Origin: Solirubrobacterales bacterium
GTDB lineage: Bacteria; Actinomycetota; Thermoleophilia; Solirubrobacterales; 70-9
Direction: 5' to 3'
NCBI GenBank assembly: GCA_020438355.1
Contig: JAGQUT010000007.1
Coordinates: forward strand, 49,255 to 113,254
Length of the DNA: 64,000 nucleotides
Part shown: positions 1 through 7,493 of the stretch, in pieces
Layout: each line of letters begins with the position of its first letter
How positions within the stretch are numbered: position 1 is the first letter of the stretch
The notes under the pieces: generated by a model
Databases searched by the model: none
What the model was told of the DNA's origin: nothing
Seen by the model: only the letters and a program-made list of their open reading frames with translations
Program-made: the position numbers and the translations under genes

Positions 1-1
1 C

Positions 2-508
2 ATTTCGCGCTACGACAACCAGTACCCCCACTCTCGGGCGATGGGACTGATGGTCGCCTATCTGTCGCCGGATCCAAAGGTGACCAGGACGAGCTGCGCG
101 CCTCTTCCCAAGGACTACAAGGTTCTGAAGACGAAGAAAAAGGGCAGGAAGGAAGTCCCACCGCGGCAGATCAACATCTACGACTGGAGTAGCAACGGCA
201 AGGCGATCGAGGTGCCCGGGCCACGAGGCCCGATGCAGTACGCAAGTGGAGACACCACGGTCGTGGCCGACAACTTCAAGTTTGAAGCCGGCAACCTGAC
301 CCTGCCGCGGGGCTCCACGATCACTTGGTCATTCCCCGGAGAGGTTCTCCACAATGTCACCCTTGCCAACGGACCCGAGGGCTTTTCCTCCGACCGTTTG
401 TGGAAGGGCGAAACTTTCAGCAGGAAGCTCACCAAGCCTGGTAACTACACGTTCTTCTGCGAACTCCACCCGGTCGGGATGATCGAGCGGGTCGTGGTGA
501 AGAAGTAG
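2..508 (+). CDS. C-terminal part of a cupredoxin (plastocyanin-like) copper protein; 5' end outside window
   Basis: The frame is open from base 2 without a stop, so the gene very probably starts before the window and the first in-frame ATG (base 41) need not be the start. About 168 residues are visible. The last 85 or so look like a type-1 copper cupredoxin domain: a first His ligand in VLHNV, then FFCELHPVGM, which gives the Cys, second His and axial Met ligands. Such domains bind one copper and transfer electrons outside the cytoplasmic membrane. A basic linker (KTKKKGRKE) precedes the domain, so it is probably the C-terminal module of a larger exported protein. The partner module, signal peptide and promoter cannot be seen. 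The next gene runs convergently. Confidence 0.75.
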   Translation: MSRYDNQYPHSRAMGLMVAYLSPDPKVTRTSCAPLPKDYKVLKTKKKGRKEVPPRQINIYDWSSNGKAIEVPGPRGPMQYASGDTTVVADNFKFEAGNLTLPRGSTITWSFPGEVLHNVTLANGPEGFSSDRLWKGETFSRKLTKPGNYTFFCELHPVGMIERVVVKK

Positions 509-608
509 GTCGGCATTTCGGCGGAATCCGTTGGCGGCCGGCGACTTCCGTCTGTATCCACGACTTGGGTTGACATCCTGTTGACACCCCGCGCCTAAAG
601 CCGCGACG

Positions 609-1322
609 TCATGCGTCCTGTCGCGATGCCGCCAGGAGACAGCTCACTGCATGATGGTCCGACATCTTCTCGGGTGGAAATAAGAGGGCTTCCGACGCAA
701 TCAGCTCCGGGCTCACCGCAATCTTGTCGATCATCTCCTCGTCGGTAGCCACCGTCAGATCAGCTTCAGCTAGCGCATCGGCCCAGGCGCGACGCACCTT
801 GTGGGTGCCGTATGGCCTTGGCTGCTCGCGTTGGTTGATGTCGCCGGCGACGATCACCGGTAGCCCGGCAGTTCCGTCTTCATCACGCTCCCGTCCCAGA
901 ACCTCTCTCAGTTCGACGAGGTAGCGCAGGTGGTCTTCCCAGACCTGGCGGTTGCGCTTTCCGCCGCTTACATGCGCGTTCGACCAGGGTACGCAGACCG
1001 CGTGTACCCGGATCGCGCCCAACGGAGCATCCACCGTCGCGCAGACGTGTCGACCACCGGGGTCGGAGATCTCGCTCGAGACATCGGTCAACGGCCAGCG
1101 TGACCAGAGCACGACCTTGCGGCGACCGGGCTTCATCTCGTAGCCCCAGTCCGGCCCGCCCTTGGCTACATAGCCGCCGCTGGGGATCAGTGCCCGAGTC
1201 GTCTCGGTAAGCACCAGGAGGTCTGCCTTCAGTTCACCGATTCGGTCTCGTGACTGCGCGAAGTGCCGCGATCGGGCTGAGGTCCATCCGACGTTCCAGG
1301 TCGCCACGCGGATCGGATCCAT
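609..1322 (-). CDS. Endonuclease/exonuclease/phosphatase (EEP) family protein
   Basis: A 237-residue protein with the EEP (DNase I-like) motif series in order: TWNVGW near the N-terminus, LVLTET around residue 40 (the metal-binding Glu), AGDINQ around residue 160 (Asp/Asn of the active site) and SDHHAV near the C-terminus (catalytic Asp-His). These are the residues needed for Mg-dependent phosphodiester or phosphomonoester hydrolysis. The substrate cannot be told from sequence: members cut DNA, RNA, inositol phosphates or sphingomyelin. There is no signal peptide, so it is probably cytoplasmic. The ATG lies 6 nt after a TAGGGT element and has no Shine-Dalgarno, consistent with a leaderless mRNA. 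It is a single-gene unit, convergent with the cupredoxin gene. Confidence 0.8.
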   Translation of the reverse strand: MDPIRVATWNVGWTSARSRHFAQSRDRIGELKADLLVLTETTRALIPSGGYVAKGGPDWGYEMKPGRRKVVLWSRWPLTDVSSEISDPGGRHVCATVDAPLGAIRVHAVCVPWSNAHVSGGKRNRQVWEDHLRYLVELREVLGRERDEDGTAGLPVIVAGDINQREQPRPYGTHKVRRAWADALAEADLTVATDEEMIDKIAVSPELIASEALLFPPEKMSDHHAVSCLLAASRQDA

Positions 1323-1328
1323 GGCTGG

Positions 1329-1334
1329 ACCCTA
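1329..1334 (-). promoter_or_regulatory. -10 element of a probable leaderless promoter for the EEP gene
   Basis: TAGGGT on the minus strand ends 6 nt before the ATG at 1322. No ribosome-binding site lies between. The same geometry recurs at many starts in this window. Confidence 0.45.
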
Positions 1335-1492
1335 GTGGTAACGGCCGGGATCGACAATGCGTAATCGGGCTTGGTGGAAGCTCGGCATCAGCTCCGCTCG
1401 CCAGGCCCTCCCGTTTCGCTGCGGCCCTGATCGAGTCGCTGGCTCGCGACGAGAGCCGCAAGCCGCAGACGGTTTTTGCCAAGGCTTTCGAA
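1335..1492. other. Intergenic stretch with no recognised gene
   Basis: Between the EEP promoter and the partial tRNA-Met copy no coding signal is convincing. A GC-rich run around 1440-1480 ends in a short T tract (ggttttt), but no clean terminator stem could be drawn. Short frames that run across the tRNA-like repeat here are artefacts. Confidence 0.5.
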
Positions 1493-1536
1493 AGTACCGG
1501 GGGAGGGACTCGAACCCCCGACACGCGGATTATGAT
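1493..1536 (-). repeat. Partial copy of the tRNA-Met 3' half (left direct repeat, att-like)
   Basis: These 44 bases are identical to 3916-3959, which make up the 3' end of the intact tRNA-Met gene from the anticodon through the variable loop, T arm and acceptor 3' strand. Here the match stops inside the anticodon loop, so there is no acceptor 5' strand or D arm and no functional tRNA. A displaced 3' fragment of a tRNA gene in direct orientation is the usual scar left when an element integrates into the 3' end of a tRNA gene. Confidence 0.85.
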
Positions 1537-1652
1537 CGAAAGAAAGTAGTGCGCGCCAGAGCAACTTTCGAATCGGTCCGGGTTCCCATCTACGAAGTCG
1601 TCAACGAGAGGCATCTGTGATTTCGTCCTGCGTCGCGAAAAATGAGGAAGCG

Positions 1653-3863
1653 GTGACATCGACTTCGGGGATGAGAAGGACGCCGGGTTTCATCGCGCTG
1701 GTCTCGATGATGGCAATCCTCGTGTCGATCACGCTTTCGATGTCTGTCAATGCAGGCGAGGCCTCGGCATCCCTGATCAAGATGGGCGGCTGGGGAGGCG
1801 GACAAGGTCGTCAGCAACCCGTTCCGCAGTCACTTGCCCACGACAGCCAGGGCCGGATATTCATCGCTGATTCCGGCACCGGCCGGGTGGTTCGAATCGA
1901 AGCTGATGGTTCGATCAATCTCAGCTGGGACGTCGGCGCGCCCACCGGAGACCCAGATGTCTCGAACCCGGTTGACATCGCAATCGACGAGGACGACAAC
2001 GTCTTCGTGCTCAATCAGGAAACGTGGCAGGTGAAGAAATACGGTCCGGACGGCACTTCCCTGACCAGTTGGATCGTTCCGCAGCAACTTGAGAACGCGG
2101 TCTACGGAATCGCGGCCGAGGCGGGGTCGGTCTTCGTGACCTCGAGCAAACTCGTTCACCGGTTCGACCCTGACGGTCAGTTGCTTGACACCTGGGGCGG
2201 ATTCGAAACCTACGAGTGGAACGTGCCGCCTTTGATCCGTGGGGATGACGACGGCAACCTCGTGGTGACCGGGACCAAGTTCGGTCAAGGCAACCACAGC
2301 GCCACGAAGTCCATCTACCGCTTCAAGCCGGACGGGGAGCTGATCTCGAAGTGGACCGCCCCGGCGGAAATCTTCTATCGGACGGTTTCTTGTGGTGATG
2401 GCTGTGACTACGACGAGATCGACCACGTTGAGGGATTCACGGGCATCGCACCACTTCCCTCCGGGAATGTCATGACCACGACTGGAGAGGACAACTTCAT
2501 CACCGAATACGGACCATCGGGACCGGTCGGAGAGCAAATTGGCCAGCAGGGAAATGGCCGGGTTCCAAAGGATCTGGCGACGACCCCGGGTGGTGACCTC
2601 TACTTCACCTGGTTTGGATGGAGGGATTTCGGTACAGCGGGCAGCTGGGTGACGAAGCTCGATCCCTCAAGAGAGGTCGTGCGTGAATGGTCCGGCTTCG
2701 ATTTTCCGAAGTACACGAATGATTTTCTGGAGGGCAAGTTCGACCGGGCAGAAGACCTGGCCGTCCGAAGCGACGGTGTTGTCGGGAGCTTCGATTCGAC
2801 TTTCGGCCGGGCCCAGCTTTTCGATGGAAACGGCAATTTTCTTGACCGCATCGAAACTCCGGACGTCTCTCCGCCGGTGTCTTGGGAGTCGGGAGTGCTG
2901 TTTGTCCTTCCTGATTCGGGTGGAGTCGAGCTTTTTCAGCGGGTCTTCAACACGATGTTCAGCTACGACGAAGCCGGGATCCTGATCAAGGAGAAACAGC
3001 TTGACGTCGGGGGAAGGTTGCTTGACGTGGCCACCGACAGGAATTCCGGGCATCTCGCGCTGACTTTCACCAACGGCGGGTACGGAAGAGTCAGTTTCCT
3101 AGATCAGGATGAGGCCGTGACGGACAGTTTCACTTCGAAACGTCCAGTGGATGAGACTGAATCCGGAGGGTCACAGATCGAAACCAACGATGCCGGTCAG
3201 ATCTATGTCGCGTCTCGCGGGTATATCGAGAAGTACTCCAGAAGGGGCGACCTCCTCGCGAGCTGGGACGTTCCGACGTACTCGTGTCGTCAGTACGTGA
3301 TCGACGACCTTGCGGTCGATCAGAGGGGCAACGTATATGCCTTAGTTGCCAGGGGAAAACGGTTTCTGGTCCTCAAGTTCAGCTCGTCACTGGTCCAGAA
3401 ATGGGAAGAACCCGCCGGACCTGTTTCGGCTTCAAGCCTCCCGACGGGATACATGGATGTCGGGCCCGATGGTTCGATCTACCTCGACCTCGGAAATGGA
3501 ATCGAGAGGTTCAATCAATCCGAGGCGTCTGCCCGGCCCGTGGCCCCGGACTGTCCTAAACCGCGGGTTGCGCCCATGACGGTGCGTGGGGTCAAATATT
3601 TCCGGGGCCGAACGGTTGCGAGAATCAAGGTCAAGTTCTCCGAGCGCGGGAAGATCCTGGTCTCTGGACGTTCGATCGTGAGCCAGCAGCGGAGGGTCTC
3701 GAGCCGGGGAGCCAGGTGGATCCCGGTCAGGATCAAGCCACGGATCGTCCGAGATCGCGAGCGACGAAAGCTGATGCGAGTACCTGTCAAGGTCACTTTC
3801 AGCGGCGAAACCAGGCGAAATACGCGTCACCTGGTGCTCCGAATGAGAACTCGAGCCGGGTGA
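1653..3863 (+). CDS. Secreted or membrane-anchored NHL-repeat beta-propeller protein
   Basis: About 736 residues. An N-terminal hydrophobic stretch (GFIALVSMMAILVSITL) ending near NAGEASA looks like a signal peptide, so the protein is probably exported. The body has NHL-type propeller repeats of the form DSQGRIFIADSG..G.VVRI, DEDDNVFVLNQE and GDDDGNLVVTGT, running to about residue 640. The last 110 or so residues are a separate, very Arg/Lys-rich beta domain. The start was placed at GTG 1653 because GAGGAA lies 5-6 nt upstream; an upstream GTG (1617) and ATG 1671 are alternatives. NHL propellers usually bind proteins, glycans or other ligands; no enzymatic motif is seen. G+C is clearly lower than in its neighbours and the gene lies alone between the tRNA-Met repeats. 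Confidence 0.75.
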   Translation: MTSTSGMRRTPGFIALVSMMAILVSITLSMSVNAGEASASLIKMGGWGGGQGRQQPVPQSLAHDSQGRIFIADSGTGRVVRIEADGSINLSWDVGAPTGDPDVSNPVDIAIDEDDNVFVLNQETWQVKKYGPDGTSLTSWIVPQQLENAVYGIAAEAGSVFVTSSKLVHRFDPDGQLLDTWGGFETYEWNVPPLIRGDDDGNLVVTGTKFGQGNHSATKSIYRFKPDGELISKWTAPAEIFYRTVSCGDGCDYDEIDHVEGFTGIAPLPSGNVMTTTGEDNFITEYGPSGPVGEQIGQQGNGRVPKDLATTPGGDLYFTWFGWRDFGTAGSWVTKLDPSREVVREWSGFDFPKYTNDFLEGKFDRAEDLAVRSDGVVGSFDSTFGRAQLFDGNGNFLDRIETPDVSPPVSWESGVLFVLPDSGGVELFQRVFNTMFSYDEAGILIKEKQLDVGGRLLDVATDRNSGHLALTFTNGGYGRVSFLDQDEAVTDSFTSKRPVDETESGGSQIETNDAGQIYVASRGYIEKYSRRGDLLASWDVPTYSCRQYVIDDLAVDQRGNVYALVARGKRFLVLKFSSSLVQKWEEPAGPVSASSLPTGYMDVGPDGSIYLDLGNGIERFNQSEASARPVAPDCPKPRVAPMTVRGVKYFRGRTVARIKVKFSERGKILVSGRSIVSQQRRVSSRGARWIPVRIKPRIVRDRERRKLMRVPVKVTFSGETRRNTRHLVLRMRTRAG

Positions 3864-3897
3864 ATCATCACCGACCCGTGGCCTGGCGCAGGGCCAA

Positions 3898-3921
3898 AAG
3901 TGAGTACCAGAAGTGAGTACC
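3898..3921 (+). repeat. Short tandem repeat at the tRNA 3' junction
   Basis: AAGTGAGTACC occurs twice, at 3898-3908 and 3911-3921, separated by AG. The second copy runs into the tRNA-Met 3' end (agtacc is shared with the 44-bp repeat). It may be a trace of repeated recombination at this junction. Confidence 0.7.
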
Positions 3922-3959
3922 GGGGGAGGGACTCGAACCCCCGACACGCGGATTATGAT
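3916..3959 (-). repeat. Right copy of the 44-bp direct repeat, within the intact tRNA-Met gene
   Basis: Identical to 1493-1536 and in the same orientation. It covers the tRNA from the anticodon loop to the discriminator base plus two bases beyond. Confidence 0.85.
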
Positions 3960-3991
3960 TCCGCTGCTCTAACCAGCTGAGCTACCCCGGC
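3918..3991 (-). tRNA. tRNA-Met (CAU)
   Basis: A full cloverleaf folds on the minus strand. The acceptor is GCCGGGG with CCCCGGT (one G-T closing pair), then TA, a D arm GCTC...GAGC, an anticodon stem GCGGA/TCCGC closing the loop ATCATAA (anticodon CAT), variable loop GTGTC, and a T arm GGGGG-TTCGAGT-CCCTC. The discriminator is A and CCA is not encoded. A CAU anticodon could also belong to tRNA-Ile2 or initiator tRNA. The initiator lacks pairing at position 1-72 and has three G-C pairs in the anticodon stem, which is not seen here. Elongator Met is most likely. The gene lies downstream of the ABC exporter operon. Confidence 0.9.
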
Positions 3992-4031
3992 GGGGACGGA
4001 GAGTCTAGATGATGGCGGGCCAACTCCGGCG

Positions 4032-5612
4032 TCAGGCGAGATCGCGCCGACGCCACAGAAACAGGCCCATGGCAGTCAGCAGAACCGCGATTCCGGTCAT
4101 TACCGCGAGGGGTTCTGGTGAAACGGAAACCGCAGGTGCCGCCGGCGTGTGGGAGAAGGGGGAGAGGTCGACTACCCAGTCCGGCAGGTTCCCGAACGAA
4201 GCGAGTGTCCAGATCAGGACAAAGACGGCGAGAAGACCCCACGCTATCGGCGTCAGCCGGGAAGAGATGCCGAAAAGGAGAAGGGCGAGGCTTCCGGTCA
4301 GCCACATCGCGGGAGCCTGAACGAAACCGGAAGCGAAGAGGGTGGGGGCCTGGCTGAAGTCGCCGCTGACCAGGCCCAGGCCGATCCCGATAGCGAGACC
4401 CGCCGCCGCGATCATCAGGGCGCTGGCGATCCAGGCGATCAGAACATGGCCCGCCACCCAGCGAACCTTGCCGAGGGGCTCCGCAAGCAACAGGGCGACC
4501 CGGTCACGGTTCTCCTCCGCTGCCGGCCTCAGAACCGCGCTGATCGTGAACCCCGCCCCCAGCAATGCGATCACGGTGAGAATTGACGCGAAATAGGAAT
4601 CAAGGAGGTTGGAGCTCAGCGAGGCGAACGCTTCGCTGAAAGCCGAACTCGACTCGAGGATGCCTTCGATGTTGTCTCCGATGGTGCCGATGGCGAGTCC
4701 GTAAACGCAGAGCATCGCGGTCCACCCGAGGATGGTTGCGCGTTGAATGCGGAACGAAAAACCGAGGGGATGCAGGATCGATGCCGACGCATGGGCGGGA
4801 CCAGGCCGGGGCTGAATCAATCCGCTGCCGATGTCACGGCGGGAAAGCAACCAGAAAGACAGCCGGACCGTTACCGCTGTGGCAAGGACCATCAAGAGAA
4901 GCGGCCACCAGCGGTCCCCCCAGAAGGCTCTCGTTTCCTGGACCCAGCCGAGCGGGGAGAGCCATGTGAGCGTGCCTCCGGATGTGTCGCCGATCGCGCG
5001 CATCAGCCAGGACACACCGATCACCACCCCGACCAGCCCACGCGCCGCCCGGGCCTTGGTCGTGACCTGGGCGAAGACCGCGGTCGTGCTGGCTATGACC
5101 AGTGCGAAACCCGTGATCCCGAGTGCCAGGAGAATCGAGGGCGCGGCAGCAAGACCTCCGATGACCAGGACGAGGGAGAATCCGATCGCCGCCAGCGCAA
5201 GGACGATCGAGGTGACGATCAGGGCCGCCGCCAGCGGTGCCAGCCGGCCGGCTCCGGAGGCAAGCAGAAGGTCGGTGCGGGCGTCCTCCTCTTCGGCCCG
5301 GCTGTGCCGAATCACGCTGAACATCGCGTACACCGCGCAGATGATCGAGAGTGCCGGCGTGCTGTCCCAGGCGATAGCGCCGCCCAGCGATCTCAGGCCT
5401 CCGGTCGGCCCGCTCATCGCCTCGACTGCCGGGTTGCCGGCCACGCTCTTGTAGAGCGCATCGAGCTCGGCCTGGGTTCCGTACAGGCCCGAGTAACTGA
5501 CCACGTACATCGCCATCCAGCCGATCAGGCCGACCAGCCAGACCGGAATTATCACCCGGTCGCGCTTCAGGGCGAAGAGCAGGGCCTGCCTGGTTCCGGT
5601 GAAGCCGCTCAT
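4032..5612 (-). CDS. ABC-2 type exporter permease (polyketide-antibiotic exporter-like)
   Basis: A 526-residue, very hydrophobic protein with about 12 predicted membrane segments in two halves of six. This matches the large permeases of the actinobacterial tetronasin/polyketide exporter group. A first transmembrane helix follows the short cytoplasmic start ([18 protein letters not shown]). Its start overlaps the end of the ATPase gene by 4 bp (ATGA), so the two are translationally coupled and should form one transporter in the cytoplasmic membrane. The ATPase supplies the energy and this subunit forms the path. The exported substrate is unknown: no biosynthetic genes are near, and a role in drug or lipid efflux is only inferred. 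Confidence 0.85.
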   Translation of the reverse strand: MSGFTGTRQALLFALKRDRVIIPVWLVGLIGWMAMYVVSYSGLYGTQAELDALYKSVAGNPAVEAMSGPTGGLRSLGGAIAWDSTPALSIICAVYAMFSVIRHSRAEEEDARTDLLLASGAGRLAPLAAALIVTSIVLALAAIGFSLVLVIGGLAAAPSILLALGITGFALVIASTTAVFAQVTTKARAARGLVGVVIGVSWLMRAIGDTSGGTLTWLSPLGWVQETRAFWGDRWWPLLLMVLATAVTVRLSFWLLSRRDIGSGLIQPRPGPAHASASILHPLGFSFRIQRATILGWTAMLCVYGLAIGTIGDNIEGILESSSAFSEAFASLSSNLLDSYFASILTVIALLGAGFTISAVLRPAAEENRDRVALLLAEPLGKVRWVAGHVLIAWIASALMIAAAGLAIGIGLGLVSGDFSQAPTLFASGFVQAPAMWLTGSLALLLFGISSRLTPIAWGLLAVFVLIWTLASFGNLPDWVVDLSPFSHTPAAPAVSVSPEPLAVMTGIAVLLTAMGLFLWRRRDLA

Positions 5613-6340
5613 TGCCGGTAGATGCTCAGGAAAAGATCCTCGAGGCTCATTGAATCAGGGTCCCGGCCCGCACTTCTTGCGATCTGGCGAAGGTCGTGAA
5701 GCGTTCCGGTTTCAACGGTCGCGCCGCGCCGGATGATCGTGAAGGTATCGGCGAGGTGCTCAAGCTGGCGGAGGATGTGACTCGAAAGCAGGATCGTGTC
5801 CCCGCGCCCGATGATTTCCCGAACGCAGTCCTGGAAAACGGCTTCCTTGAGCGGGTCGAGACCCGAGGTGGGCTCATCGAAGATGAAAAGCTCAGCGTCG
5901 GTTGCGAGGGCCGCGATGAGGGCGACCTTCTGGCGGTTCCCCTTCGAGTAGGCCGCCGCCTTCTTTGTGAGATCAAGCTCGAAGCGTTCGACCAGTTCCT
6001 GCTTGCGTTTAGGGTCAAGGCCACCCCGGAGTGATCCGAGCATGTCGATCGTTTCGCCGCCAGTCAGGTTCGGCCAGAGGTTCACATCCCCTGGGACATA
6101 GGCAAGCCGCCGGTGAAGGCCTACAGCGTTGCGCCAGGGATCCTCGCCGAAGAGGAGGGCCTCGCCGCCGCTGGCCCGGATGAGGCCGAGCAGGATGCGG
6201 ATCGTGGTCGACTTTCCTGAGCCGTTCGGGCCGAGGAAGCCGTGTACCTGACCTTTCTCGACTTTGAGGTCGAGTCCGTCGAGTGCCCTGGTCTGCCCGA
6301 AATTCTTGACCAGTCCCGAGACTTCGATCACGGCGCTCAT
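5609..6340 (-). CDS. ABC transporter ATP-binding protein
   Basis: A 243-residue ATPase with all core motifs in order: Walker [10 protein letters not shown] (about residue 36), Q-loop region, signature segment YSKGNRQKV in place of the textbook LSGGQ, Walker [14 protein letters not shown] and the switch His in LLSSHIL. The SKGNRQK form of the signature is typical of ATPases paired with ABC-2 antibiotic exporters, so it should be active. It couples ATP hydrolysis to the permease encoded immediately downstream with a 4-bp overlap. The ATG lies 6 nt after TAGCTT with no Shine-Dalgarno, again suggesting a leaderless transcript. Confidence 0.9.
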   Translation of the reverse strand: MSAVIEVSGLVKNFGQTRALDGLDLKVEKGQVHGFLGPNGSGKSTTIRILLGLIRASGGEALLFGEDPWRNAVGLHRRLAYVPGDVNLWPNLTGGETIDMLGSLRGGLDPKRKQELVERFELDLTKKAAAYSKGNRQKVALIAALATDAELFIFDEPTSGLDPLKEAVFQDCVREIIGRGDTILLSSHILRQLEHLADTFTIIRRGATVETGTLHDLRQIARSAGRDPDSMSLEDLFLSIYRQ

Positions 6341-6346
6341 GGCATC

Positions 6347-6352
6347 AAGCTA
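6347..6352 (-). promoter_or_regulatory. -10 element of a probable leaderless promoter for the ABC exporter operon
   Basis: TAGCTT on the minus strand ends 6 nt before the ATG at 6340. It lies at the very end of the upstream gene (stop at 6350), so the exporter pair may be transcribed separately from that gene. Confidence 0.4.
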
Positions 6353-6937
6353 GCGCAGGTCGACGTGATGAAAGTCAGGAAGCAGCCGTTCCCGCAACTG
6401 CGTAGCGGCCTCGGATTCGGGGTCGCCAGTGGTGATGAGAAAGACCTCGGTGGCGTCGTAGCCCGCCAGTTCGTCTTCCACGGCCCGGACAAGGTTCTCG
6501 TCGCCAACGCTGGCGGTCGCATCGACCCCGGCCAGGGTCAGCGAGGCCACCGAGACGACCAGGTCCCGCTGGGCACGATCCCTTGCCCGCTCCAGATCGG
6601 TCGCCCAGCGCCTGAGAAAGGTGTTGGTTGCCGGGGTGAGCAGGCGGATCTCCGCGTCGTTTTCGTCGAAGCCGAGGCGAACCTCGTCAGCCACCCTCTG
6701 GATCGATCGTGAATCCTCGATCGGAAAACTGGTGACCACGAGAAGCCTCCGGGCCAATTCGGGATGTGGTTTCCTGCCGATCGGGTCGCGGGGGATGATC
6801 AGCGCCGCGATCACCGCAAGTGCCACCAGCGAGAGGCCGGCGATCGAGATGCCAAGCCCCGGACCGCCCAGCGCGAAACCGAGCGCCGCGGGGACGATGA
6901 TCGCGAGCATGATGGCCGGGGGATGCCAGGACTTCAC
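6350..6937 (-). CDS. Hypothetical membrane-anchored protein
   Basis: A 195-residue protein not assigned to a family. Residues 8-48 form two closely spaced hydrophobic helices (AIIVPAALGFALG... and ...LVALAVIAALII), followed by a soluble domain of about 140 residues. That domain begins with a beta strand (RRLLVVTSF) and has alternating strands and helices, ending in VFLITTGDPESE. The pattern recalls small Rossmann-like or universal-stress-type folds, but no diagnostic nucleotide-binding motif is visible. It lies 9 bp upstream of the ABC exporter operon on the same strand and may be co-transcribed; a role in the exporter is not shown by sequence. Confidence 0.65.
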   Translation of the reverse strand: MKSWHPPAIMLAIIVPAALGFALGGPGLGISIAGLSLVALAVIAALIIPRDPIGRKPHPELARRLLVVTSFPIEDSRSIQRVADEVRLGFDENDAEIRLLTPATNTFLRRWATDLERARDRAQRDLVVSVASLTLAGVDATASVGDENLVRAVEDELAGYDATEVFLITTGDPESEAATQLRERLLPDFHHVDLR

Positions 6938-6993
6938 TCCCTGAAGTTACCCGCCCGCACTTTGAACCAACGGGGCCGACAGGACGGCGCTGG

Positions 6994-7377
6994 TCAGGCG
7001 CCGGACATCGCGAAAGTGTTTCCGTCGGGGTCGGTGAACCAGGCCACCCTTGCCCCGTCCATCCTCATGACGCCGTCTTCGTCCTGGTCAAAGCCGGCGT
7101 AGATCTCGAAGGAAACGCCCTTCTCTTTCAGGGCCGCCAGTTCAGCGTCGAAATCGTCGACCTCCCAGGCGGCGATCGTCGCGGTGCCCTTGCCCGCATG
7201 GTCGGGTGAGGGATAAACCAGCAGCCCGGTACCGTCACCGCAGCCGTAGAGAACCTCGGTTCCGTCGGCACCGGTTTCGGCCGGAGAAAGGCCGAGCGTC
7301 TCCTCGAAGAACTGCCGGGCCCGGCCCATGTCACTCACTGCGGCCACAGCCGCAACCTTGTTGTCTGACAGGCTCAT
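6994..7377 (-). CDS. VOC-superfamily (glyoxalase/bleomycin-resistance fold) protein
   Basis: 127 residues, the size of a two-module VOC domain. It opens with a strand and helix typical of the fold (VAAVSDMGRARQFFEETLGL) and closes with the conserved WFTDPDGNTFAM segment, where the C-terminal Glu or Gln metal ligand would normally lie. In this protein the metal-ligand set is not obvious, so enzymatic activity is uncertain; members include glyoxalase I, dioxygenases and antibiotic-binding proteins. A strong Shine-Dalgarno (GAGGAGGAG) precedes the ATG by 2-3 nt. It is monocistronic and divergent from the M29-type peptidase gene. Confidence 0.8.
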   Translation of the reverse strand: MSLSDNKVAAVAAVSDMGRARQFFEETLGLSPAETGADGTEVLYGCGDGTGLLVYPSPDHAGKGTATIAAWEVDDFDAELAALKEKGVSFEIYAGFDQDEDGVMRMDGARVAWFTDPDGNTFAMSGA

Positions 7378-7480
7378 CGCTCCTCCTCGGTGTCGTGATC
7401 TGCCTGTGAAACCAGACTAACCGCCGGAAGGCTTCAACCTGCGGAGAAGCCAGCAATCGAAGCCACCCGACCCGACTGGG

Positions 7481-7486
7481 TAGATT
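7481..7486 (+). promoter_or_regulatory. -10 element of a probable leaderless promoter for the M29-type gene
   Basis: TAGATT ends 7 nt before the ATG at 7494. No Shine-Dalgarno is present. Confidence 0.45.
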
Positions 7487-7493
7487 CAGTCCC

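Larger units (their letters stand above)
1493..3915. mobile_element. Possible integrated segment bounded by tRNA-Met direct repeats
   Basis: The segment from one 44-bp tRNA-Met repeat to the base before the other is 2,423 bp long. It contains one complete gene (an NHL-repeat protein) and no recombinase. Three 60-base lines counted inside it (starting at 1981, 2701 and 3061) have 50-53% G+C; a line in the neighbouring ABC permease gene (5041) has 73%. The intact tRNA sits at one end and the displaced 3' fragment at the other, as expected for tRNA-targeted integration. With no integrase it would be a passive or decayed element. A local duplication of the tRNA end is an alternative. Confidence 0.5.

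Noticed and set aside
1234..1659. Minus-strand ORF with a GVRVPPPV segment
   Set aside because: That peptide is what a tRNA T-arm region translates to; the frame runs through the partial tRNA-Met copy and an EEP-gene shadow. The same artefact occurs at 3432-3947.
4743..5621. Plus-strand 292-codon Arg/Gly-rich frame antisense to the ABC permease
   Set aside because: Composition typical of an antisense shadow in GC-rich DNA (many R, P, G, D, Q), no domain; the opposite frame has clear membrane helices and coupling to the ATPase.
5609..6340. ABC ATPase suspected to be inactive because LSGGQ is absent
   Set aside because: YSKGNRQKV is the normal form of the signature in this exporter subfamily, and Walker A, Walker B and the H-loop are intact.
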